A stretch of DNA of 64,000 nt from Welwitschia mirabilis (lineage: Eukaryota > Gnetophyta > Gnetopsida > Welwitschiales): NCBI GenBank assembly GCA_051453625.1, contig JBOZIK010000001.1, positions 254,263,178 through 254,327,177 on the forward strand, in the 5' to 3' direction. A model generated the notes under the pieces. The model saw only the letters and a program-made list of their open reading frames with translations, made no database searches and was not told the DNA's origin. Positions 11,580-24,074 of the stretch are shown here, piece after piece. Made by a program: the position numbers and the translations under genes. Position 1 is the first letter of the stretch; every line of letters begins with the position of its first letter.

Positions 11580-11705
11580 TTTGTTTCTTGGANNNNNNNN
11601 NNNNNNNNNNNNNNNNNNNNNNNNNNNNNNNNNNNNNNNNNNNNNNNNNNNNNNNNNNNNNNNNNNNNNNNNNNNNNNNNNNNNNNNNNNNNTTTGTTTC
11701 TTGGA
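11580..11705. other. 100-N gap with matching flanks
   Basis: The 13 bases before the gap (11580-11592, TTTGTTTCTTGGA) are identical to the 13 bases after it (11693-11705). The gap may be of zero or negative length, two contig ends overlapping, rather than 100 unknown bases. Confidence 0.8.
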
Positions 11706-11719
11706 TGCCTTTCCATACC

Positions 11720-11773
11720 TTCCCATTATGAGATATCTTGGAACCCTTCCCATTATGAGATATCTTGGAACCA
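11720..11773. repeat. Tandem duplication, two copies of 27 bp
   Basis: TTCCCATTATGAGATATCTT plus GGAACC occurs twice with no gap between copies and only the last base differing. It lies 15 bp from the gap above, so it may relate to the assembly break. Confidence 0.9.
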
Positions 11774-14600
11774 ACAGTGAAAACTATAAGTCCAACCTCA
11801 CTTTTTGATGGGATTCCTGATTTTTCACAAGACTTCTATAATTCTTGGCTTAATTAAAAGACAGTCATTATTAGCTTTTCAACACATAATATACATGATT
11901 TTCATCAAATCGTTATTGGTTCCCTTATCATAAAAGGGCATTCTTGGGTTTTCTTTGGAACTATTGGTAAGGGGCTATAGGGTTCAAGGACAGGGTGGCT
12001 TTTAAAACCCATATTATGTTTCAACTAGTTAGGATCCCTGCAATAGACATCCTTGAATACCACCAAAACATTAGTGGGATCTAAAGCTAAACTGTCAAGC
12101 AATGATATTTTTTTTTTTTAGCAACGAGGTATTATAAAAATAAAATAAAATTAAAAAAAAAAAACATGAGACAATAAGCTTAATCTTGTAGACACTCTTG
12201 ATAAAGCTAAGTACCCATGTGAGCAATAATCTTGCTTGTAACTTTATAAGTGAAAATAGCCCTTTATTTGAATAACTTAAGTGACCAAGGAAGAGATTAA
12301 TCTGCTCCAGGAGGTTACTTTGTTAGCAGAAGAACTTAGCAAGGTTAAGGTTTCCATAAATACAACTTGATATGTAAGTATGTAAATAATTGATTAGAAT
12401 TTTTATCATTAGGGAACATACATGAAATTTTTGGAGGGTTTTAGAGTGCAGATAGCAACTACGGATATGCATGTTCTTTTCACAATTGAAAATGAAAAGG
12501 GCATTTCAAAAGTGCATTTTGGTTTCCTAATGCCAATAGATCAAGATTGGAGAGGAATCTTTCCTTCGATGTCTTAAATGCCTCTTTCACTTAGGTGCAT
12601 TTTATTGGGATCAAATTNNNNNNNNNNNNNNNNNNNNNNNNNNNNNNNNNNNNNNNNNNNAAAGTTGCTTATTTGTAAGGATGAATGGTCCAACTATAGA
12701 TAGAAGGCCACTTGTTCTAGATGGAACTGGTAATTAAGTTAAAAAAATCAAATTTTCAAGTTTCTTACACTTAATGCGAGCTTTAGAACACTTTGAATAC
12801 AAAAACATTCATAAACACATTTTAATGATCAGAACATTAATCATTGGTTTAGTCTAGTCATCGTTCCCTCTCTAAGTAATCCACTATTCCCTCTTCGAGT
12901 AATGATAAGGATGAGACAAGATATGAAAAGAATAATGAAAGCATATTAGCCAAGATGTAGAGGCAAATAAACATGATGATTTGAAAAGGGAGAACGGGCT
13001 GGAGTCTAACACTTTGTTTGACATTGGTCTTAACAGGAATCAAAGGCTGATAGTAAGCGTGGAGTAATACTCCTGCAAATGATGTGGGGACAGTGTCTCA
13101 TTTTATTGAATGTCCCAACAAGAGTATCATTTCTACAAAACCTAATAAACCTAACCAATATAAAATGGAAACAGTAATTGAAGAACCTATTAAGCCCAAT
13201 AACCATCAAACTAGGTAATAGGATAATTATTAGGATGAACAGTTAAGTCTACTAGCTGAAAAGAAGAAAGTCAAGATTAAAGCAACCTATGAAAAAGTAA
13301 TAAATATATGTATTCTGGTGATGAAGATCCAAGAAATTTGACAAGCCTAATAAGTCTCTGCTTGTATGGGAATAAAATAAGACTAAAAGCATGTTATAGA
13401 AAGTAAGAAATAAGTATTCTCATTGTTAAGAGTAGTGAAAGCAAAAAGTGGAAGTTCATCAACGTATAAAGACCTAAATTTAGGAACAGGATTAATAGTA
13501 AATGATGGTGTATACTTTTAGTTCAACAAACTAAATGTTGATTGGAGCTTTTTAGCTTTACTAGATGTAAAGGATTTGTCCAATTTGGCACGACATGTCA
13601 TGTTGCTTATGAATTGTTTCGAGAGGTTCAAAGACAAATGTCTAGGGAGCTTGGAGAGATGAGGGTAACCTAGTATGACTTAGGCATTTAGTTGTTGAAA
13701 GATGATAAGCAAATGTGCGTGATAACTAATATGATTTTCATACTTCAAGGTGGGGTTCAATGCCTTTAGCAAATTTAAGGAGTTTGCAAGCTACCAAACA
13801 AAACTATGAAGGATGTAAGTTAATTCATATTTTAGAAGTGGTGGATGTTTTGATATGTAATGGTTCCTTTCCCTAAGAAAGCAAAAGGAAATAATAATAG
13901 ACATAGGACAGATTTGCTTAAGGGGTTTTTTTTGTAGAGATTGTTATTGTACATGGCATTATGGAAATAAAAAATGAGAGTTGTATTGTTTCAAGCTAAA
14001 GGAGCATATTGATTTTTTAAAAAATCTAAATTACTCAAATTCATGAGTGTCCATGAAAGCCAATGGAAAATCTTGTTTAGAAGTTAACCATGTAACACTT
14101 TAAACAATCATGACCTAAGGGCAAAAGTCTCAAACAATTTTCTTATGGAGTATCTACAACTTTCTAGAGTTCACTTGTTTAAAAAAAAGCACCTTGTAAT
14201 TTAGTGTCTAACAATCTAATAAAAAGAATAATGGGGAAGGGAAATATGTGTTCTTTATCTAGCTAGGTTACATTAGACAAACCTTTAGTGTTGAGCCACT
14301 AAGAAAGAGTAATTAAGACAGGCAAGACTATGAGAGCCTTAAATTCACTATAGATCCGATTCGTGGTTTAGTCATAGCTAACCCTATGAATAAGCATAAT
14401 GGTTTCCATGTCACTATGTGGTTTAAAGTTAAACCTCAACCATTAAAAACAAACGGCTTAACCAATCGAACAAGACTTCAACCTAATAAAAAAAATAATA
14501 AAAATATATTTATTCTTTTTTAAAGAGCATATTTTATATAATACACATATATTTTATAAATAAACCTATATTTAAAGTGAAAAATAATTTTATTAATACA
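11774..14600. other. A+T-rich stretch without a supported gene
   Basis: No frame longer than about 60 codons carries a recognisable motif. A 43-N gap lies at 12618-12660. The stretch 13090-13700 has a mildly coding-like plus-strand texture (for example VSHFIECPNK near 13090) but is broken by many stops and cannot be assigned to a family. It may be a very old retroelement. Confidence 0.4.
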
Positions 14601-14639
14601 ACAGAATAGTTAGACCACATCAGGATCTGTCCCTTGGAG

Positions 14640-15238
14640 GTCATATATTCTTCTGAAACGCATAGAAACCTTACTAGCAGTAAGGGGTAAAAAGGTAACA
14701 AAATAAGAGAAGAAATTTTCTGAAAAAAGTGACGGGTTGAGTGGTGCAGGCTGTATTCAGGTGTGAGACCTGCAAAAGGATCTGCAATAACCTCCTCATT
14801 CTTATGTTTCTGAAGCAGGCAACGATCACCTTCAAAGTTATCCTCAGTAGTCTTGCAAGAAACACACTTTCCTGCAAAGATGGTGCTTAGCTTCTCTTCG
14901 GAGATAAGGAGAAAGCGTCACTTCATTTTCTCTACTTTCTGCTTCTTGTAACGTTCGCTTGATTGGCTTACTCTGTGGCCTCAAGGCCTTGCTGATGACC
15001 AGCCGTGAGTGTTGGCAGGTCTGGAATTTTGCCATTCTGTGTGAGGCCTCCAATTCACTTAGTAATTATTCAGAACATAAGCAGTCTCACTTGAATCCTC
15101 CTGAGCAGAACCAGTACGAGACGAAAGCCCTTCTTGGGCCAGTTGGAAATCCTCCAGGAAATTGCAATTCTTCTGCTGACACTGGCGATACAAGTCAGCT
15201 GGTATAATATCAAATCCGCTCCTGTAACTTTGAATGCA
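14640..15238 (-). pseudogene. Unidentified coding remnant in three successive frames
   Basis: Reading minus, three open frames follow each other with little overlap. The first is 15238-15059 (59 residues, includes SGFDIIPADLYRQC and SAQEDSSETAYVLNNY). The second is 15053-14844 (MEASHRMAKFQTCQHSRL then KALRPQSKPIKRTLQEAE). The third runs from 14917 to about 14640 (STIFAGKCVSCKTTEDNF, DPFAGLTPEYSLHH). The stretch is richer in G+C and CpG than its surroundings, and the peptides have a normal globular composition, with a CxxC pair in KCVSCK. I do not recognise the protein. The frame changes mean either separate exons or a frameshifted pseudogene; no clear donor and acceptor pair joins them. A captured or retro-copied gene fragment is possible. 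A plus-strand frame at 14959-15207 overlaps it and looks less protein-like. Confidence 0.45.
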
Positions 15239-15531
15239 TTATAACCGCTAAAGAAGCTTCCATGTATGTGTCACTAAACCTTGCAAGAAAAGGTCATAGG
15301 AGGGACGGAAGGAGCAGTAGGTTAGCACTAATATATCATTAAGAAAGCTGATACCTTGAAGGGAGAGGGAGTAAAGCCTCCTTGTTGAGTATATTATGAA
15401 AATTCCTTGTGTGGGATGACACAGTTGAATAAGAAATTAAGGTGTTCTACATCAAAAACTTTTCTGAGGTTGCAAAACATTCAAATAATGGAACATCAAA
15501 CAAATTATCAAGAAGAGAAGTATTCTTGACA

Positions 15532-15804
15532 TTACTTATCTCTACGTCCATGATGGAAGCTTTCATATATGTAAATGGGGACTGCCACCTTCAACAGAAC
15601 TACATTGGTAAGAAAACATATCCACTTGAAGAAGAGAGTAAGATGCATTTGGTGAAAACTAGACATTTGAGTTTCACCTTCTTCATTTTCTATGAAAATT
15701 GCTAAGATATGTTGCGAAATGGCCATAGAGTTTCCCTTTTCTTGTTTTCTTGCTTGAATGCTTTGAACATTGCTCTTCTGCAAGAGGTATTGACATTTGA
15801 GCAC
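15532..15804 (-). other. Open frame that may belong to the same remnant
   Basis: A 90-codon minus frame starts MLKCQYLLQKSNVQSIQARK and contains FIENEEGETQMSSFHQ. It is upstream of, and on the same strand as, the remnant at 14640-15238, so it could be another exon of that gene. No family is recognised and its second half (KWICFLTNVVLL) looks intronic. A chance frame is equally likely. Confidence 0.25.
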
Positions 15805-17000
15805 AAAGAGAAATAATATGAGATCAAGAGAAATATACAGTAATATATCACACTAAAATTAAGAAAGTGAAGATATAAGTTGGATGTAGGAATGTGGAAG
15901 GAAGATGAATAATTGAGCCCTCCTTCAAAGGATAAGTGGTGACTGGGATATAACAGAGACCTTAATACTCTTTGGAGGTGTGATATAACTATGTGGATGA
16001 TTCATATTCTTTAGAGACTAAAATTCCTTGTACCCTTAGTAATCAAGAATTAACCTAACAACATTCCCTCACAAGTCAACCAATCCTTCGTCCTATTCAA
16101 GAGCGCATTAGAAAGTTGACAAACAATGGTGGTAAAAATGGTTTAAGCTCAATTGAGAAAAAAACCAAATGATTCTAGATAAGATGAAACAAAGAAAATA
16201 AAGGAATTTCACAATGTCGATCACGAATCAAACCTTCATAAGAAATTATTTGTGCTATAGCAGTAAGGAATTGAAAGATATTTTAGAGGAATACCATGAT
16301 GAACTTTGCTTACATAAGAAGAATTAATCATGAGAATCTAAAGGGTCTCTTTTAAAAGCTTTGAATTTGGGATGCCTAGGAGAAATCTTAAATGGAACAT
16401 AAGACTCTTAAGAGAACTCAAATGTGATTGAAATTGCTTCGGGAGTGACTTTCACTAATCCATGGCCCTAATGATGGAAAGTGAGCATTTTGGAATTGTA
16501 TGAACTATGCAAAGCATTAAGAAGAAGAAAAACTTTACTAGAATGAAAGTTATAATAGAGAAAATAGATAGTAATAAGAAATAACCATTCAAAATCTTTA
16601 GATTTACTATAACGTCTAATTTCCATCTCGATAGACTAACCATTTGTAGAAAAGTAATGTACATTTGGAAATTCTCTATGAACTACAAATTTATATATAA
16701 AAGGCTCAAGTATCTCTAAAGGTGAAGGCAAGGTGGGTACAACTTAAACACCTACAAAATGGTGACAAAAAGGAATTACTATCATGAACAAAGGTAGCAT
16801 TCATGGTCATATAAGTTGGAAAGAAAATGAAGAGGAATGGAAAAGGAGACATGGATTTAAGGAAGAAAATGGTAATAAGCCATGTATTTATATAAAAGAA
16901 CCTTCAAGAATCTTAGTGGAACTTACTTTTCACACACTTTAGGTGAATCCCATAGAGTTGTACATGGTTGACATGACTTTTGATGGCATCCATAGCTCAA
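15805..17000. other. A+T-rich stretch, nothing recognised
   Basis: No coding frame, retroelement motif or clear tandem repeat. The minus frame at 16455-16664 is hydrophobic and low in complexity and carries no motif. Confidence 0.4.
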
Positions 17001-17007
17001 TCATGAG

Positions 17008-17412
17008 TTTTAGGTTGTCCTATGCGAATAAGAAACCATCTAAGATGTTCCACAAGATAAGAAAAACATCATGGTCCTTTTAAGATATCCTATACTCTCC
17101 ACCTAATCTGTAACGTGCTTCATAACCATTAAGACCCCATACAATCATGTCTATGCCATTCCACAAGTATTTCTTGATCCTTGAGGCATTGTGTAGACCT
17201 CATTTGACCTCCTCATGACCTTTAGGATACTTTATGTATAATCTAAAACCTCTATGGTGCTGTGTAGTAAGTGGTATCCCTTCTTCTTACTTTTAGGACA
17301 TCCCACATCCTATCTGATGCCTTTGTGATGCCCTATACCTTTCTAGATCACTCTTATAGGTATTTAGGATGCCCAAATCCCATTTTTAGCATTTAGGGTG
17401 TTCCATCCTTTA
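17008..17412. repeat. Scattered degenerate repeats of a 20-23 bp motif
   Basis: At least seven related blocks follow the pattern TTTTAGGATGTCCTATACC. They lie near 17008, 17076, 17219, 17289, 17319, 17358 and 17388, at irregular spacing of about 30 to 140 bp. Examples are TTTTAAGATATCCTATACTC and ATTTAGGATGCCCAAATCCC. It looks like an old minisatellite that has decayed and been expanded by indels. Confidence 0.5.
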
Positions 17413-19745
17413 GAAAATCTTTCTAATGCTATCAATGTTAATTCTCGACTATCATCAATTACTTTAGAATTCATAGAATCATACTTGATCTTGATGAAGT
17501 AAACTAAGATGCCTCACAGCTACTTCATGGCATGCCACTACTATTGTAAAAGGTTTATGGTGATTGAAATTCACTCAATGGAATGGATATAATGCTTGTA
17601 ATTCTTTAGGAACATTTGAATTGTATTTTGTGAACTATAACAAGAATTTCAAACTTGTATTAAATTATTTGAATAATATTTAACATAATTAAGATTTCTT
17701 GTAGGTAATTTTTATGTCGAATATATTTATTAGCCTTATAGTTTGTAAACTCCCTAATTAGTTTTCTTAGATCTTAGCAAATGATAATGTTGTGCATGTA
17801 AGAATAGTTTCTTCAGAACCTTAAATGATTCTATAAATATCTAGTAACCCCTTCATTGTATCATTCTGGGATCTTATGAACAACTATAACAACTCCTTCA
17901 ATTATAAATCTCTTCTTAGTTCGTTGAATTAACAAAATCTCTGTTACTAACTATGTCTTGTAACTATATAAGAAATCCAATCCTTTCCATGGCTACATGA
18001 CATCTCAATGGTGGTACGTTAGTAGGTAATGAAGGAAAGAGTGAGTGCCTATTTTGTCAATATTAAAAAAGAAATTTAGAAGGATCATACTAATCTATCA
18101 CCAATTACCAAACAAGTTCAAGCATCTCAACAAGATACTAATAACAATTAGATGCCACACTTTAGACTGCTAATGATAAGCCTTAGGAATCACCTTTATT
18201 ATCTTTTTAGAATCACATCCAACAAAGTTTGCAAGAACATGAGAGGAAAATATTACAAATTAATAATATATCCTCTCAGGAATCATAAGATTTTGTAATC
18301 TTGCAAACCTTGCATGATGCAGTGTATTAGTAACAATCCTAGATATAAAACGTCCTTCATACAAGAATGTCTAGTTTCACACTTCCAAATGAGGAGTGAA
18401 AGCTATAATAATATGTTGAATCAAATCCCTATGCATGAAGAATAGTCAACATCATGTGAAGAACCTTACAATCGTTTCCATTCTTAAGGAATCTATTCTC
18501 TCTGAAAATAGACATTTAGATATAAGATACATCTATGCAGTAATGTTTTGAATTGCACACAACGTAAAATGATGAAATGACATTAGAAGCAAGTATAGAA
18601 GCAACCTTCATTGAGATGCCTTCATAAAATAATTCAAGAAAGCATTAGTGCTAGATTACTTTATTAAGAATAAAAAATGTAATACAAATTTTTACAAATG
18701 GAAAAACATCCATGGATGAGCATTGAATTAAATTATACAAATTAGTAAAATATCAAAAATTGAGGATTAAGAGGAGTTAGCCAATGATTTCATTAGAACC
18801 TTCACTTCTTAGTTATAAAGTTGGACTTACTCATTTTAATCTAAGTCACCATAGGAAACATACAAGAAGATCAAGTACTATAATAAGATGAATGAATAAA
18901 GGAAGATGGAAGCAAGGTTTATGAGTACTTAGCCATAATCTTAGCAAGATTAGGTAAGGTAAAAACTACTACTCTATAATAATTAATACAACATGGGATA
19001 CATTTCATAGAACTATGATGCAAATAAAAATAATAATCATGTAAGAAATTCTCATCCCTTAGGCCTATAATAGCCTACAAAGAAAATGTTTATATAATCT
19101 AAATAAGTCTAATATTAAACCAATTTTGAGTCATTAACTTGAAATATTCTTTTACTTTTACCATCAATTGGGATGCATCTCATAATTTTCTTTGACTTAG
19201 AATATTAGATAAGTTACTAAAACCATTATGAAAAGAAAGGAATTGTACTACTGCAATTGAAACTTCTTAAACAAATATTATAATATGTTAATTTAAAATT
19301 TTTTTTTTTTTTTACAATTGATGGAGTATCATTCATATACAAGTTTTAGAAATTAGAAATAGGATAATATGATTGTATTAAATATGTCATTTCTAGTAAA
19401 TCATGATGTGAAGGCATCCTTTAAAGACTAGATCCTTCAAATGAATTCTTTGTCTAATGTCCGATCTTTTGAAAGAGGCAAGAGAAGAAAGAGTTTTATT
19501 CTTAAGAAGGAAATAAATAATGAAAACAATTAAAAGAAAAGAATGATTATGTTGTGCTATGATAAAATAAGAAAATAAAAGTAAAGTATCCCTCCCTAAA
19601 GAAGCATGGTAATATGAGAAGGTGTTTAGAGATCACATTAACTTTCTACCAAAAAGGGATGTTAATTACAATATTGAGATAGTGCCAAAAGATCAATTAA
19701 TTATAAAAGTATCATACAAATTTTTGGTGATAGAATTAGTAAGAT
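17413..19745. other. A+T-rich stretch, nothing recognised
   Basis: No supported gene. A TGTCATGACCCAAATTTTCA segment at about 19749, just after it, resembles the start of some plant gypsy LTRs (TGTCACGACCC), but no partner copy was found. Confidence 0.35.
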
Positions 19746-20104
19746 AGATGTCATGACCCAAATTTTCACCCCCCTTTTTTTCTTTTTGGTTCCAAATATA
19801 ATAACATGTCATGCTTTCTTAGGTTCCTTGTGTGTATTTCTGGATGCTTATCACACTTGAGTATGTTAATGTGAAAAGCAGACATCCTCTAATGATCTAT
19901 TACAAAAGGATTTATTTGTATATAACTACCTAGGTTGTAAGAAATAACTACACTAACATCTATTCTTATTCTTATCGTTATGATAATATTTACGTCAACA
20001 ACTATCCTTATGATTATACTTATGCCCCTACTTTTGTTTATTCTTATCCTTATGTCTATGCTTATTTAAAACTACTACTATTCTTATTTTATTTCTCGTT
20101 TCTC

Positions 20105-20605
20105 TCAATGCTTGTACCCTTGTCCATAAGGTAGTACTAATAGATATTACTTGGCTAAATGTTAGATATATACATAAAATATGTAACTAGTGATCACGAG
20201 CTGCTAATTCAAGTAATTATTATCATGAGAGTATCTTAAATATACATTTTAAAATAATTTCTTTAATCTCATGAAGATGAATAAAATTATATATTATGTA
20301 AATGTTTTTGTATTAGTAAAAAAAATCATGAAATAATTTTTTCATATTTTGCACAATTTAATAATGACATCCCTTTCATATGAAATAGTCTATTGGGATA
20401 CTGAGTCATCATTGTATTAGATGCATATCCTTCATTTGCATCACGACTTTGTTCCACCTTCTTATAGACCTTCTTTGACACATGAAGTGTCATGAATGCC
20501 TCACCACTTTCAACTAAGAGAAGTTGTTGTAACATATGGCATATTTCCAAAGCTTTAATATTCATGATCTACTATAGTGTCCATTATCAATCATTTGTGT
20601 GATAA
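20105..20605 (+). repeat. Repeat R, copy 1
   Basis: About 500 bp, matching 32899-33400 in the same direction. Shared blocks are GTCCATAAGGTAGTA, TAGATATATACATA, ATTATATATT-TGTAAATGTT, CATTTGCATCA-GACTTTGTT and CACCTTCTTATAGACCTTCT. A shorter inverted copy lies at 24367-24450. Reading minus there is a 79-codon frame (20565-20326, MNIKALEICHMLQQ, SKKVYKKVEQSRDANEGYAS) whose counterpart in the second copy is broken by stops. This may be the trace of a transposon ORF, but I cannot name the family. Confidence 0.7.
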
Positions 20606-22500
20606 AATGGTAGACTTATTGGGATTTGTATCTTATAGTATCTTCATTAGCATGTTAATGTATGACCCTGATTTCTTTTCCAACTTTGAAGAAGACTTTG
20701 AAATATATTACATAAAAACATATTTGGAAGTTTGTATTTGCCCTTAATACTTGTAGAATAATTCTATTATGACATTTAACCTGTTATCATTTACTATTGG
20801 TTCATACTTTTGTTCATTGTTTTCATCTTTAAACAACCTTTAATTGCGAAGTTGCAATTCCTGTTGTATGTTATACCTAAATGAATAAAATGTTAGCATG
20901 TATTATATGAAGATGTTTTTTAGCTTGAACCAACAATATTATATTGGTACCTACATACTTTTCCATAATTTCATATTCTCAAACATGCCCTTGGCTTGTG
21001 AAGTATGTGTTTTTAAACATTGTTTAATAGATTTGTGTAATCTTGATCTAGATCTTCATGTTCTAGACCCTCCTTTCATAGTTAACATACATCCATGTTT
21101 TCATTTGGAATTATACAAATAAAATTTTTTAGAGGGGCTAATACTTAATTAATAACTAAATGCATATTCAATAATCTATAAATTTTACGTACATCATTAG
21201 ATCTTCCACACATACCAATTCTGCTATTTTATGAATTTTATGGAAACAAAAAGTTTGTGTTTTTCATTATCAAAACATCATTTAAATTAAGTTATTGAAT
21301 GTCTAATAATCCTCTTATTCATAAAAAATCCATTTATATGTTAAGAACCCTTGTGTTTTCATTGTCTAGTAATTTACAACATTGAATTCCTTAATGATAA
21401 TAACCGCTTTGAATTTTTCATGATGATTGTGCATGTACTTTAAAATAATGTGTGGGATGTTGATGATGTTTTGCATTGTCCATCTTCTAGCTTTAGCTAT
21501 ATCTTGTGGTTGTGCATTAGATATAATATCATGTAGATCTTACTAATATAAATCCATAGCACTTAGAATGAATAATATTATAGGTTTTCAAAGTTGGATA
21601 ACCATATCTAATAATTCACATCTATTTTTTTCCTAATAGAAATGAACGCCTCGTAGAAAGCTTCCATATCTCATGAATTTGTCTAATCATTTAGTTAATG
21701 GACAATTATGCATTTCATCACGTAATTCCTCTATTATGCTTGGTGCATCAATTATGTTTTTTAAGGAATACTGTTATGGAGTTTGGTGCCTATGGCTCAT
21801 TATTATGTTGAATATATAATACATAAAATTAGTTAAATAAAATATAAAGTTGATAAATTTTAATTCCATAAATTCATTAACAAGTTAGGTGAAGTGATAG
21901 TGATTATATGGAGCACTTTTTAGTATTTGATGAAGATCCCTGTGGAATTGTTAACATTTTATCTTTTAATTTCATACACAGTATCCAATTGGCACAACAT
22001 TTGGATTACTGTGGTACAAAATTTAGGAGTTGACGAAAACTTAAGAAAAAATAGAGAGATGATTTTTCCCAAGGACAATAGTTATTTCAATGATTATAAA
22101 CATGATAAAAACATATAGGAAAAATTATGAAATGCCCTTATCATTGTTAAATTATAGATTCTAAATTTTATGCCAAGAATTGTATGGCGTTGTGATTCTT
22201 TTTATGTACCTAATTTGCCAGAAATTATACATGTCGAAAAGTGAACATGTAAGACTTTAAAATTTTGAAAGTAGAAAAATCAAATTATTCTTAGTCAATT
22301 TATAAGCTACTTTGATAGAAGGATTTTCCTTATAAGATTGCACATCATTTCAAGTTCCCTTTATAAGATGATACTTCACCTTAGTTGTAATAGACGATGT
22401 GAAGTAGTACTTATAAAAATTATCGAACCCATAATTGTCAATTTTTGGATCAATATCCCATTCCCAAATCAACTAAGCTTTGAGAGCATAATAAGTTAAT
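20606..22500. other. A+T-rich stretch next to repeat R, nothing recognised
   Basis: Several broken minus-strand frames have a faint protein-like texture, but no motif can be assigned. If repeat R belongs to a larger transposon, this would be its interior. Confidence 0.3.
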
Positions 22501-23007
22501 CTAGGTCTATAAAAAATATTATAAAATTTAATATAAGTTTTGTAAACTATAAGCCAAAAAAAAGCTTTAAAAAGTTAAGTAAATAGATAAAAAATTATAA
22601 TTAAATTATTGTCATCAAATGTGAAGGTATTAATTTAATAATTTACTATATATATTTTGTTTATTTTTCCCTTATAAAAACTTGTCATTACTAGTATATT
22701 AAGTATTAATGAAATGGTTGAAATCTTATTAAAATTAATTATTAATAAAATTATATAATATTAAAAAATAATAATAGTAATATATTTTATTTATTAGTTT
22801 AATTAACATATTTATAATCATTTCATTAAATAACATTAATTGACTTTATTGCTTATTAGCATATTTATTAATAAAATAAATATTAGTAAAATATAGTTAT
22901 TAACAACTAAAATTGATACAACTAATATAGTATATTGATTTTATTAATAAAATTAATGAAATTAGTATATTTTATTTATTAATAAAAATAATATTTTTTA
23001 ATTATTG
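22500..23007. repeat. Extremely A+T-rich island
   Basis: Almost pure A and T, built from variations on TATTAATAAAATTAATATTAGT. Many self-complementary TTAATAA blocks occur. It directly adjoins the tRNA-like segment at 23008-23070 and could be the expanded tail of a short interspersed element, or simply a simple-sequence tract. Confidence 0.6.
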
Positions 23008-23070
23008 AAAGACTCTTGAAGAATCAAACTCACAGCTACAAAGTGATGAGAGCACTAATCTATCATTATA
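23008..23070 (-). repeat. tRNA-like segment, possible SINE head
   Basis: Reading minus, GATAGATTAGTGCTCTCATC resembles a tRNA D-arm region. ACTTTGTAGCT resembles an anticodon loop region, and GTGAGTTTGATTCTTC resembles a T-arm with a decayed RNA polymerase III B box (GGTTCGANTCC). The acceptor stem does not pair convincingly, so this is not a working tRNA. The A+T-rich island follows on the same strand, as a tail would in a SINE. Confidence 0.35.
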
Positions 23071-23382
23071 TGTTTCTAAAAAGAAAAATTAATATCTTTT
23101 AATAGTAAAATAATGTTAATAGCAAACTAATGGCAAAGTGAAGTGTTTATGTTATAGAATATATGTTACACATGAAATTCAACGATGGTGAAGTAAAGTG
23201 TTTTCATAAGAAAATGCATTAGAGGTGGAATTTGAAGATAATAAAGCAGAGTGGTTTTATCAAAGAAAACATGTTTCGGAGATGGTGAAGCAAAGTATTT
23301 TTATCAGAGAAGATAGGTTGTAGATGACAGAAAAAGAGTAATTACAGATTACAAAATAACAATTAGAAGGATATTGTGGATT

Positions 23383-23590
23383 AGATGAAGGTGTTATGTG
23401 CTCATGGATGATTAAAGTGTTTTCAACAATGGCATTAAAAGGATCTGATCATCTAAGCAACTAAAAAAACAATTATAGGGAAATGGTTGATCAAAATGAA
23501 GCATTAGATGTTCATGATGATTGAAAATAATTTTCAAAACTAGCATGGAAAGGATCTAGACATCTAAGCAACTAAGAAAATAATGAAGAA
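23383..23590. repeat. Imperfect tandem duplication, period about 114 bp
   Basis: Two copies share GATGATTAAA-T-TTTTCAA, GGCAT-AAAGGATCT and CATCTAAGCAACTAA (23453 and 23568). Related shorter blocks of the type GGTGAAGTAAAGTGTTTT recur upstream from about 23130 to 23320. Confidence 0.65.
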
Positions 23591-24074
23591 ATAAATGAAG
23601 AAAATAGTAAATAATGCAATAGAAGATGACAAATAAAATATCTACAGTAACTAAGAATTTAGCAAAAAAAAGCAACAATGAGTTGGTAAATGTAAAGAAT
23701 ACCTTTGAAGAATGGAAGAATGGAATTATTATTATTGATGTCCAAATCCTCCTTCATTTATCTTCGAAATCTCTTTTTAAGAACCCTCACCAAAGGACCA
23801 AAAATTGATATAAGCTAATTTCTTTTTTTTTTTTTTTAATTTTAACAAGTTCTAATTCATACGATATTTTCATAAAAATTGACGAAATTTGTTATTTAAA
23901 AAATTTTATAGTTAAAACTAAATTTATCTTATTAAAATTTAGCCTAAATCAAGATAATTTGGGCTACTTACATTTCTATGAGATTTCATGGAATTCTAAT
24001 ACCATGCTTTGATGTTTATCTTTATCTTTATTTTCATTTTTATATTTTTAAACTATTTTTATATTCTTTATTTT

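Noticed and set aside
14959-15207. 82-codon plus frame
   Set aside because: It overlaps the minus-strand remnant, whose frames look more protein-like and tile together.
19749-20104. LTR starting TGTCATGACCC
   Set aside because: It resembles a gypsy LTR start, but there is no partner copy, primer site or target duplication in the window. The following YATTCTTATCC-type blocks are simple sequence.
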